Assembly (NCBI RefSeq): GCF_037038585.1
Contig: NC_092522.1
Location: 123,982,661-124,046,660, forward strand
Source of the DNA: Patagioenas fasciata
Lineage: Eukaryota > Chordata > Aves > Columbiformes > Columbidae
Length of the DNA: 64,000 nucleotides
Direction: 5' to 3'
Each line of letters starts with the position of its first letter. Position 1 is the first letter of the stretch. This document shows positions 47,301 through 59,300 of this stretch, in pieces. A program made the position numbers and the translations under genes. Under the pieces are notes generated by a model. The model did not search any database. It saw nothing but the letters and a program-made list of their open reading frames with translations, and was not told where the DNA came from.

Positions 47301-50300
47301 TTCCCGTTATCCTTTCCAGGTCTTTGCTTCTCCCCACCTCTAGGAAGACACAAGTGATCACTCACCTTTGGTCGTTCTCTTTTCTGTGTCCTCTCTGGTG
47401 TATTTGTCTTGTCAAAAGCCAAGTTGGGCCATTTGCGGGGTGTTGTAGCCATGATAGGAAACATTTGGCTTCAGTACTTGGCAGGAACTTGCTCCTTGGG
47501 ACCAACTGGAGCTGTGAGGGATCAAGACAATTTTAAGCTACTTTAGCAGCTAAAAGCTGAAATACTTTTCCAAAGCCTGGTCACCGTTAAAAGTTAAATA
47601 GCTGTTGGCACCTTGCACTGTGTTGGAGCTGCAATGGACAGCAAATGGAGCAAGAGAAATGGCACCGTCGGTTCATGTCATCTGCAAAAAGCTTCTTCCT
47701 GAGCGCGTGGTTTTACAAGCACGGAGAAAACGGGCACATGTATGTTTGTGTACAACTTTTTTTGAGATTATATTGCAGCTTTATAGATGAGGGAGTTGCT
47801 TTGGTGAGAGAAGATGAGCTAAACCGCAGCTTTTCGCTGGCAGTTTTGGCTGATGACTGCTTTTTATTAGCTCTGTTTATAATTTTATTGACACAATTTC
47901 TTTGTTTCCTCAAAGCAGCAATCAAGCTGTTCTTCCTTCCTCCAGCTAAACGTTTATACCCGAGTGTCAGATGGGGACAAGATGAATCCTGTTGATGTAG
48001 ATGCAGAAGCTACAAAGCAAGGTCTTTACTGGACACTGTCTTTATTCTACAGTAAGTTTTAGGGCGATGAGTTGTGGGAACGATACGCAGCACTGCAGAG
48101 GTGGTTATTTTCTTCAATAACAGCTGGTTGTTATTAAGAATATGCAACTTTCCTTAGGCCACAGTGAGTCAATAGCAGCAGTGAAATTGGAACTAGATTG
48201 TTTTAAAAATACATATAAGTCTCACCTAGCGCTGACTCAACCATAGCAAGAAAACCTTGAGCTTCACTTTGGATTTAATAAGAGACTGTCATGTCATTTC
48301 TTTTGTAATTTTAGATAGAAGGATTTTTTTCTCCTGAATCCCTTTTTAGCCTGCATCTCTAACTACATATTGACTGCTCCGTGGTGAACTGTCTATATAA
48401 TTATGACCTAATCATCGATCGCATTGACTTGACAACATACATTTAAATTGTTGTTCTCTCAGGTTTCCCTGAACTAAATTGCGCAGCAAAGATGTGAGAA
48501 TTCAAGGGCAAATCTTGGGCATCTCCTGGTGGAAGTTTGATAACAACCTTTGTTTCGGTGTCGCTGCCGTGACATGGTTTGTTGTGCATGGGATGCGTTA
48601 TCTGCCTCCGTGAGCTTGGATGAGAAGAGAAAGGGACGTAGAATAAAACCTGTCCTGTGGGAACAGCCCATATCGATTGCCTGGTACAGCTGGAATTTAA
48701 CTAAAGGTCAGATAAAATTGTCCTGGAATCCACAGAAGGGATGGTTGAAATGGGACTAAGAGCTGCTTCTTTTTAGATTTTTAAATTGCTTGATGAAAAG
48801 ACACCGGAAAATTGACCAAAATGGAATGTTAAGCAAACGCAGCCTGCAGCTCGCTGCTTTTCTCCCCTTGAAATACCGGGCGGGTTAAGCCACAACGCTG
48901 CACAGAATTGATGCTTAAAGCAAAGTGCAGGACTCTGTATTTAGTGTTTATCCTGAATTACTGGACAGAAATCCCCAAATTGTTACTGAGAAATGCATTT
49001 GATTCTTTCGAAAACTTTATAGCTTAAAGTGTCTCCAATTTTCTCTCGCTGTGCTGAGCGTATTTTGTTTCCAAGCTTTTCTTTTGCACCATAAGCTGAC
49101 AAAGTGCTTTGAAAATAATACAGTTTGGGGTTGATAACCCTCATGCGTGGGTTCTTTTCTTCACTTCAGAAGTGACCTGTGTGGTTTGGGTAGCCTGGGA
49201 GGGCATGTCATTACTTATAAGCTCTTTTATTTTCTTAAAAGGAGAGGAGCTGGGTTTGGCATGGGAATCTTACCCTATTTTTATAGCAAACCCACAACCT
49301 CGTAGCACCTTCAGCCAACCCATCGCTCCATCCGTGTGCGGCTCATCCATCCGCTTGTCTCGGCTGCTGGAAACACAAGGTGGTGGTGCCTTGGACTGGC
49401 TGCATCTTCCACACATAAGATAGACTGGTTTATTATTATTATTTTTTTCTGGCATCATATATTAATCTAAAATTTCAAGTGTCTGGCTCATGGTGAAGGC
49501 AAGAATGTACACTCCACATCTAATAGGTTGAGTATGGGCTTGGGACGTGGACATTTTACAAGCACTCCATGCTTTTTCTTTATTCAGCCATCTTGGAAAA
49601 TGTTGCGTTTTGCTGCTTTGCTGGACCTCACTTGTCTTTATTTGGATAACAGGTTTGGGTTTCTTTAGCTGCTAAAAACCTGAACAACCTCCCTCTTTAT
49701 GGAGAATGAGTACAGAGAGATTCTTTTCTCCATAGGACACATTTTCATCTTATAGCAGATAAACTCCTTTTCTCTGGCTGCTTGAAATGGGATAATATTT
49801 CAGCAAAACATCTAAGTTGTAGTTTTCTTTTAATCATTTGACATATATGTGTAACTTCATCTGGATTTCCAACGAGGTCCTTCTCCAAAGCCCCTTCAAA
49901 GGTTGTGGGAATAAGAGGGAAGACTTTGCGTGCATGAATAATTGAAATAAATTAGGAGAGGGAATAAATTATCAACTTCTATAACAGAAAAGTCAATAGT
50001 GGTGTCCCAGAGGCATCTGTGCTGAAATAGGTGGTCTTGACCATGCAGTTGTGGGTGGTGAAGGGGCAGGTGAAAATCAGCGTAGATTGATGCGGATAAG
50101 GAAGATTTGTCCTTATTTTACTACAGGACAACGATCTCCAAGTTGACTGATGCTGCTCAGGAACAAGATTTCCAAGTTACAGTAGATAACTGTGAGAAAC
50201 ACAGACTCGATGCTCGGTGTTAGTTAAAAGACCCAACTCAGTGTGAGGGATTATAATGAGGGGAATAGGGAGCAAACTGGGAAATATTGTTATGCTGCTG

Positions 50301-53300
50301 CGCAATTCAGCAGTGCCTTCACAGCTTGAACCTCTGTTCAGCTCTTCCTTTTAAAAATAAGTGAGGGAAGAAGGAAAATTGTACTGCAGAACGAGGGAAA
50401 AATATTTGAGAGTGATATAACAGAGATTTATGAAATTCTGAGCAACATGGAGAAGACAGAAAAAGGATAAACATTGGTTATTTTCTAAAGCAGAAGAATT
50501 GGAGCTGTCAGATGAAATGGGGATTAAAGATGAAGGAGGCGTTTCTTTGTGTGGTACATAGTTGGGCTGAGAGGTGATTAAATACATTCCCAGGGAAAAT
50601 ATCCACTGAGAGCTGGTAAATCCTGAAGACACCTACTAAAGATATCACCTCTGGCTCAGGGAGTTGTTGGAGAGGAGACAGTTGGCAACTGAGAGAATAT
50701 TCAAGGAAAATACGGCTGCTGCTTGTCCCGCTCCTGTTGTTCTAAATATCTGCAACCAGCTTTGGGTGGATGGGATGTTGGGTGAAATTTTAGAACCCCA
50801 GGCTGGTTGGGGTTGAAGGAACCTCTGGAGACCCCCCAGTCCAACCCAGCTGCTCACGCAGGGTCACCAGAGCAGATCACACAGGTGGGTCCAGGCGGGT
50901 TTGAATGTTTCAGAGAAGGAGACTCCACACCCGCTCTGGGCAGCCTGGGCCAGGCTCTGGCACCTCCCAGCAAACAAGTTTCTGCTCATGTTCAGATGGA
51001 GCCTCCTGGGTTTCAGTCTGTGCCTGTTGCCCCTCACCCTGGCGTTGGGCACCACTGAACAGAGTCTGGTCCATCCTCTGACACCCACCCTGAGATATTG
51101 ATCCCATTGATCACATCCCTCTCAGCTTCTCTTCTCCAGCTCAACAGCCCCAGCTCTCTCAGTCTCCTCATCACAAAGATGCTCCAGACCCCTCAGCATC
51201 TTTGCGTCCCTCCCTGGACTCTCTCCAGTAATTCCTTGTCCTTCTTCAACTGGGGAGCCCAGAACTGGACCCACAACTGCAGATGGGGCCTCCCCAGGGC
51301 AGAGCAGAGGGGGAGGAACAACCTCCCTCCACCTGCTGCTCACACTCTTCCTCACGCACCCCAGGTCCCATTGGCCTCTTGGCCACAGGGCACATTGTTG
51401 GCTCACGGTCACCCTGTTGTCCCCCAGAACTCCCAGGTCCTTCTCTGCAGAGCTGCTTTCCAGCAGCTCAACCCCAACCTGTGCTGGTGCCTGGGGTTGT
51501 TCCTCCCCAGCTGCAGGACCCTGCACTTGCATCTGTTGAATTTCATTAGGTCCAAGTCCAAACAGACCTGTGGACTTTTCCTGGGTAATGTTGGTGTGTT
51601 TGTGGAGCCTGCGGGTCCCTTGTTCCACCTCCAGACCAGGTTAGTTTGATGTGCTGCTCCAGTTGCCATCTGAAGATGTTTTAGAGACTTGGGTCTCCCT
51701 GACCCTCGCTGCGAGGAGGCTGGTACCTTGTGTCACTGCTTCTGCTCTGGGAGAAACATGAAGACTTGGGTCTCCAGAGCCATACTTTGGCTGTGCTCAC
51801 TGGGACAGGTTTGAGAAAGGCAGAGGGCTGAGATAAGGGAGGAGGAGATCGCAGAATCCCAGACTGGTTTGGGTTGAAGTGACTTAGAGATCATCCAGTC
51901 CAACCCACCTGCTAACGCAGGTCCACCTGGATAGATTGCCCAGGGTTGCATCCGGGCGGTTTTGAATGTCTCCAGAGAAGGAGATAAGCACTCTCTGGCC
52001 CATATTAGCCTGGTTTCAGCTTTTTCCCCTTCAACCTTTAGTTTTGACAGAGATGGGTAAAAAAGAGGTTGCAATGCAGCTCCTGTTAGAGCAACACACA
52101 CATTTTTCTTGTTTGAAATATTTCACTCTAACGTCCGCTTATTCATCCTGGTGCTTTCAGTTACAGCTTGCTAATAATTTATTGCTGAAAAAAGCCACAA
52201 CAGTGTTATCTGTATCACCCTTACCTGGAAGTTGATGGATGGGAGCTTAGAAAATACGCCTGCACTGTTAGAAGGTCCTGTCGGGGTTTTCTGTCCAGTG
52301 TCCTTATTTTTGCCACCCGAGCTACGACAGACCTTTCCAGGCCTGCTCAGATGTGCTCTGAGAACAGGCGGTGATTACAGCTTGTTGAAATAATTACGCA
52401 TTTATTAGCCCAGCTCTGTCCTGGCTGTTGGGAACAACACAGTCCCTCCAGCAAAGCTCCAGCCTCCTTGCCCAAAGGTCCTTTACATGATGTTGCTCTG
52501 TGAATGATATAAAAATAAACCAAATAACTCCCCCACCCCCTCCCCTCTATGCTCAACGTCATTACCTCCTTGTCGTTACAGCCAGGCGTTTAATTAGTCC
52601 ATGCAAATAGCCCTGCTTTGATTAGGCCTGAAGTGCGTTCGCATAACCGCGCTGCTCCTGCTCGTGCTGTGAGTTTTCTTCGGAGGGTTTTCAGACGTCG
52701 GATCCATTCATTGTGGTTACAACTTGGTAAACAAATTAAGAAAAAGAGAAAACTCCTAAGTTCTAGGGCTTTTTGCTTCAGAATGAATACTGTTTTGAAC
52801 ATAGATCCTATCCTGGATTTCTACACCAAGTAACACAGCGGGAGGGAGCATAATTATGTATGACTTACCTGTTAGTGACATTTCCCCCCAAAAAGGAGAA
52901 TTTCTTCTTATCTTTTAGCAGGTATAAGTAACATTACTCTGTCAAAATTGGGAAATTATATTTTAGTCAATAATTGACTGTATTTCAAGTAACTCGAAGT
53001 TTTTCACCTTGGGAATCTGATGTTAAGAAACCAAAGCAGTTTGTTGTGCTCCTGGTGCTGGTGATAAAGAAAATACTGAAATGTTGTAATGAAAAGGGAG
53101 CAGTACAAAGCCAAATAACCGGCATTTGAGCTTTCAGAAATATCTGCTCTGGGCAGTCATCAAACACGCAACTTTTGAAATATATTGGATGAGTAAGATG
53201 CCACCTGTTCTGTTTACTAGCAGGAAATTGTAGATATTGAATTAATTATTGGTAGCTGTGTTTCAGAGATCGGCGTTGTGATAAAGCAGAGCTATTAGAG

Positions 53301-56300
53301 ATCAAGAAGGAGAAGGTCATTTAAGTAACAGGCGAGGATGTGGTACGTAAGATACTTGTGTATTATAGCAGCAGTTTCCTCTTCAGAAACCCATGGTGTC
53401 ACTTTTTGTCTTAATTTCACATGTGTAGACATTGTTGTCTGCCTTGAACGCCTGTAACTGAGTTACCACACTCCTTGTAGTCAAGGGCACAAGAAGGTTT
53501 TTTTCAAGAGGTCAGACTTGTTTGAGATGCTGGGTGTTCACAGTCATAGAATCAAAGACTTTTTTTGGTTGGAAAATACCTTTAAGATCGTTGATGCCAG
53601 CTGTTAATCGCACACTGCCGAGGCCACCTCTACCCCCTGTCCCTGAGAACCTCATGTCCGTCTGTCCAGCCCTCCAGAGATGGTGACTCCAGCACTGCCC
53701 TGGGCAGCCTGTTCCAATGCCCCACAGCCCTTTGGGGAAGAAATTGTTCCCCACATCCAACCTCAACCTCCTCTGGGCAACTTGAGGCCGTTTCCTCTGC
53801 TCCTGGCGCTTGTTCCTGGGGAGCAGAGCCCGACCCCCCTGGCTCCAAGCTCCTTTCAGGCAGTTCAGAGATCAGAAGGTCTCCCCTCAGCTCCTGTTCT
53901 CCAGCTGAACCCCCAGGTCCCTCAGCCGCCCCCATCACACTTGTGCTCCAGCCCCTCACCAGCTCTGTTCCCTTCTCTCCACTCGCTCCAGCACCTCAAG
54001 GCCTTTCTTGAGCCCTCAGGTGGTTTTGCTGCCCCTGATGCCGCCATTTTGTGTGTGAGGTGATCCCACCACCCCTGGGGCCGCCATTTTGAGCCCTGAG
54101 GTGATTCTGGTGCCGCCATTTTGTGCACTGCAGTGAGGTGCCCAAAACTGCCCCCAGGATTGGCGGTTTGGCCTCCCCAGGTCCCAGCACAGGTTCGGTC
54201 ACTGCCCTGGGCCTGCTGGCCACCCCAGTGCTGGTCCCAGCCAGGATGCTGGTGGCCTCTTGGCCACCTGGGCACACGCTGGCTTGTGTTCAGCCAACGT
54301 CACCAGCACCCCCAGGGCCTTTTCCCTGAGCCTGGAGTGCTGCCTGGGGTTGTTGTTCACAACGTTAAGGCCAGGAATCTTCTCCTGAGGACCCCTGTGG
54401 TTGCTTGTTTTTCGCACCCTCCACCACTTGCCTCTTTCCACAAGACTCCTGACACTTCTTCTAAGGCAGGTTTGCAGCTATTTTGGTTTTTGGTTTGGGT
54501 TCAGGCTAAGGGTAGGTGAGCAGCAGGGCCTTTCCTTTCCCAGCTAAGCTGTGACCATTTATTGTGATGTGTTTGAGTGTGGAGCACCACACTTTGTGCA
54601 AATTCCTGCTGATCCAGTAACAACAATGGTGATCAAGTAATATGAATATTTTCATAATTTATTCTGTCCACCTTCAGGGTGATTTTCTTTGCCTTTTGAA
54701 GTAATGCCGGAATGTTCTGCAGGCAGGTTTTTGGGGACTGTTGCGTTGGATGAGTTGGTTGCACATTTATATACTGGTTCCATGATCATTTTAGCGTCTA
54801 ACGAGCAATGTTCAGCTAAAGGACACTTGATCTCGAGACAGATGTTAAAGCAAGACTCAACTAATTGTGCGGGCTTCGAAACATCTAAAGCGGCAAAGTC
54901 AGACTCTCCGATGAGGTGATTTGCAAGTCGCCCTTATCTTTGTCAGACTGACCTAAAACTGAAAAGATTTACGTGTTTTTAGCAATTGCAGAACGGATTC
55001 ATTCTTTTAAGTGATAATGGCAACATCATCTTTCTATATAGATGGCAACACCTAAATACTTCTTGCTCTTTGGTTCTCTTTGACGCTGCCTTTGAACCGT
55101 TTCTACTGCTTCTTGTGCCTTTTTCTGCTCTTTTGTCTCCCAATTTTCCTCTTTACATCCTCTCCTCCTCTGAAACCTGTAAAACAGATAAACGGTTCAA
55201 AGCTGTGTGATTAATGTGCTGTATATGCACCATTTTAACCCATTTACCTCATTCTTATAGTTTTATCTTTTCTGAGCTTGTTGGGATGCGTTAAGTCTTT
55301 CTGGTTTGCTTTTGGCATCGTGCTGCTCAGGTCCCATCCAGAGAGTTTGGAAGCTGCTGTAGGATGGATTGTAAATAACGGCGTCTTTGATGTTCAGGTC
55401 TCATGAGACTTTCATCTGTAGACCAAAGTTTAATGGAGAGTGAGCAGAGGCTTTGGTGAGTGAGTTGTTTCTTGCTAGAACGGTGCTCTCTGCTTTCTCT
55501 CTAAGCGAGAAAGTACCTGAGACCCTGAGTCAAACTGATGGAGATGTAGGTGCCTTTTTGATCTGAAAAAAAAAGAGCTGATTTTAGAGGCAGAGCCTGA
55601 TTTGAAGTCTGCTTAATGTACCAGCTTTCTCTGAAAATTCACTCAAATATTCTCTAATGATGAAAACTAATAATCTCTCCTTTACTTCTTCCTATTTGAG
55701 ACAGTTCTGTAATCACACTGGAAAAACCTGACTTCACAGTAGCTATGTCTGTGCAAATCTTAAGGTTTCTCTCTATCTCATTTCCTTCGTTTCTATGGCT
55801 TAACATCTATTTTATTTGCATAATTCGCCTTTGCAGTCAGTCCATTATTGAAATTGCCCCACTGTCATCTTGTTCTATACATTTGCCTTGATTTCTGATG
55901 AGTCTTTTGATTATGTGGAGTTACTATTACATGTATTATATATAATTACATGTATTATAAATAACAAATAAGACTGTTCCAGGGAAGGAGGAGAAATACT
56001 GTAAGATGTTTATTACTGCTGGAGAAGATAAAATCCATCTCCACACTCAAGTTCCAGAAGAAATGCACATCATAGATATTAATGCCAGAATGAACCTGGA
56101 AATCGGGTGAACAAGACCATCACAGGTGGAGTTTTCAACCTGAGTTCATCAGATTTCTCAGGGATTTCTGTATTTTGCTTCTTTCGGTCTTCAGTTAATA
56201 ATAGTTTTGGTTGTCTTGGTCATCAACAAGGTCGTCTTAACCTTTTGTGGCAGAGTAGCCTGAGTCATCCTCTTCAGAGCTCTAGATATTTGCTTTTCAG

Positions 56301-59300
56301 GCTCTCTACCTAGTTGGATAGAGCCTGTTCCCTCTTTGTATCGTGGTATTCCTGCAGGGTATGTGGCTAGATGTTTGTTGTTTTTAAAGATTAAAAGAAG
56401 GCAAATCCATCATCTCCATTATCATGATAAGTCACTGTATCCTGTGAGTGAGCTTAGAGGCTTTTATAGAGAAATGGAGTGTAATATGCATAAACTTCTG
56501 CAAAAGAATTGACTTGGTACAGTGAGATATTTTGACATTAAAAAAAAAGAGACTAGAACAACATGTCACCCACTACATTGGTTTGCAAAACAGGCATAGC
56601 AGAAAATTATTGTCATTGACCTGAATGATTTCTAATAGGATTCTGCTGGTTTTGCCTCTGGGCTTTGTGTTTAATACTTGTGTTAAAATAGTAATTTCTG
56701 AGGGCTGGCAGGTGCCATCAATATTGGAGATGGGCAAATAAGGGGTAAATCTGTATTCCATAGGAAGCTGTGTACAAGCAAGCTGTGTACTTCATTATGG
56801 GAAAATGTAAAGCTGTTTTTCTAGGAAGGGTGCAGCATTCTATTCTGAGAGGCAGCGAAATATCTAGAAAATACTTAGGAGTTAAGTTGCATTATCATGA
56901 GCTTTCTGTATGATTCAGCAGCCAAATTACCCTTGACTGTATAAATAGTGGAAAATTGGATGGGAATAGGCAAATCATATCCCATCTGGATATAGCACTG
57001 GTGTCTCTGCAAAGTTCTGTGGCTGTTTTAGGTATCAAAGGCAACAAGAAGAATGCTTAAAAACTGGAGATAGTGCTATGAGAAGGTATGAAAATGATGT
57101 AAGTATTAAAAAAAAGATGCATTTAATGAACAATATACAAAACTCTTTGAATCTAGTCTGACACCCTGATACTTGCTAGAAGGGCAACATGGTGGAACAC
57201 AACTCATTTAGGAGATTTCCAGAGTGTATTATGATGATGTTTTGAAATAGTTGGCTCATCCAGTGCTTAGGGGAGGTATTAATATTTCATGGGATCTGCT
57301 TCTCTCAAAGTGCGGGTTGAGGTGGGGATTTGGTCTTAGGTGGGATGGCTCTGAGATGGTAGAACTTAAGGTTCTGAAGGATGCAAGTAGCAGGATAAAG
57401 ATGTCAGAATTCAGGACAACAAACTTGAAGCATTGAGGGATGCCCTGAAAGGTGAATTAACCCAGGTGAGTTCAGCTGATCTGCTGGGACAACCTCCTCA
57501 AGTTGCAAAGGGACTTCATGTGCACGAAACCAAGCAGGCACAACAGGCTTGGCTTACTGGAGAAGTCCTGGTGGAGCTCAACCACAAAAGGAGCTTGTGC
57601 AGAATGTGAAAGGAGATGTGGGATGCCCAGGAGGGAGACAGGCAGAGAGGACATAGGAAACCTTCACTGGAGTTGAAACTCAAGGGGATTATTGGACAAC
57701 AAGAAGGACTTTCATACATACCTTGTCAGCAAAGAAAGACCGAAGAAAATGTGGATCTGCTGGATAAGGCAGGCAGTTCTGTGAGGAAGGACATGGGAAA
57801 TGGCTGAGGTGTGTGTTGTTTCTTTGCTTTGGTCTTTATTTGCAAGATCTGCCCTTGTTGGGGACCCTTGTTGGGTGCCAGTTTGGGATGAGAGGTTGCA
57901 CCCATGGCAGAGAATGGTGTTGGCACCACCGACAGGTTGTACACATGGAAAGGGAAGGGTGAAGCAGCTGCGTGTCACCTTGGAGAGATCGTGACAACCA
58001 AGAGGTCCCCAGTGATTGGAAATGTCATGTCTATCTTCAAGAAGTTGCGAAGGAGACCTCCAGACTGGTAAGTCCTTGAGAACATCATGGAATGTGTCCT
58101 TGTGGAAGCTGCTTCCATGATCGGGAAGGTGGCCAGGAGGACTCAGCAAGGATTTGCCTACCTGACCTGCTAGAAACGTGGGAAGCCACTGTAATAAATA
58201 AAACCTCGTCTCTGTGTGCTACAGTTTGGCTTTTTTCTGCACATCGGATGACAGAACCCGCGTTTTGGGACGACATTTCCAGTGGGCGGTTACGATGAAA
58301 CCTGTAAAAAGTAGATGTGCAAAATCAGGCTTGAAACAGCCCATCTACTATAAATTGTTACATAAATCACTGATTAATAATACAATAAATTGACTTGAAA
58401 CCTGCAAATCAGGCTCAAAGATATACTTGTTCAACAATAAGAAACAAAAATTATCAAAACCAAAATGTTACTCTTAAGCACACATCAGTTTGTCTTGTCT
58501 TTTTCTGCATTGGCTGCGTAATATTAATCAGTAGAGCTTTTATGGGTGCTGTTTGGTACATAAAACAACAGGTTATGTAAATCTAGGAAAGGTTTAAATT
58601 CGTGTCTATCTCTGGTGCTCTGCATTTGGCTTCTTAACTTACTATCTTACAATTTGTGCCAGTCCTTAGTTTTAGTAGCAGGTTTCAAAGGAAACAGAGT
58701 TGCTCATTTTGCAAATAGGAAAAATGTTGAATATCCAAATGAGTGTTTAAAGTTTGAAAGTAGACAAAAACCAGAAGAAAAGTCCAATTTCTCATTCTTT
58801 ATTCAGGAAAATGGTGGAGATATGTTGCCAGAATCACCTTCTGGGGAAGGTTGACTATCACACACTCATTTCTTTGTGTTTTTTCCAATTAGTTGAATCT
58901 TTAGGCTTTATTAAATATGGACCATGCAATTCAAGCATTCGTTTTATGTTGATAGAGTATAAGATGGTGCTTTATTGGCTCACCCCGAGTCCTTGGGAGA
59001 GCTGGAGATCGTGATGCTCAAACTGAAAGTGTCACATACAGAGGACGGTGGGTTGAAGAGACTCATGACTTTTCTTGGAAATATTGTATTAATTACTTTA
59101 TCTGTTTCGAGCTCATTTTTGGGTTGCTTTTCTAATTACCATTAAGACACACTTTCCCTTTATGGCACAGAGTTGGGCAAGACAATTTTACCAGCCCTTA
59201 TACCGACCTGAAATCCTGTTGGTACCCTTAGTAAATGTTATAATTAAGGGTCTGTTGGCATTTGTCTTATTCAGCGTTGTATATCTTGGCCATAAATCTG

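Noticed and set aside
51098-51649. Frames of 183 (plus) and 168 (minus) codons
   Set aside because: Both lie in the CR1 at 50791-51662; the minus frame is decayed CR1 ORF2.
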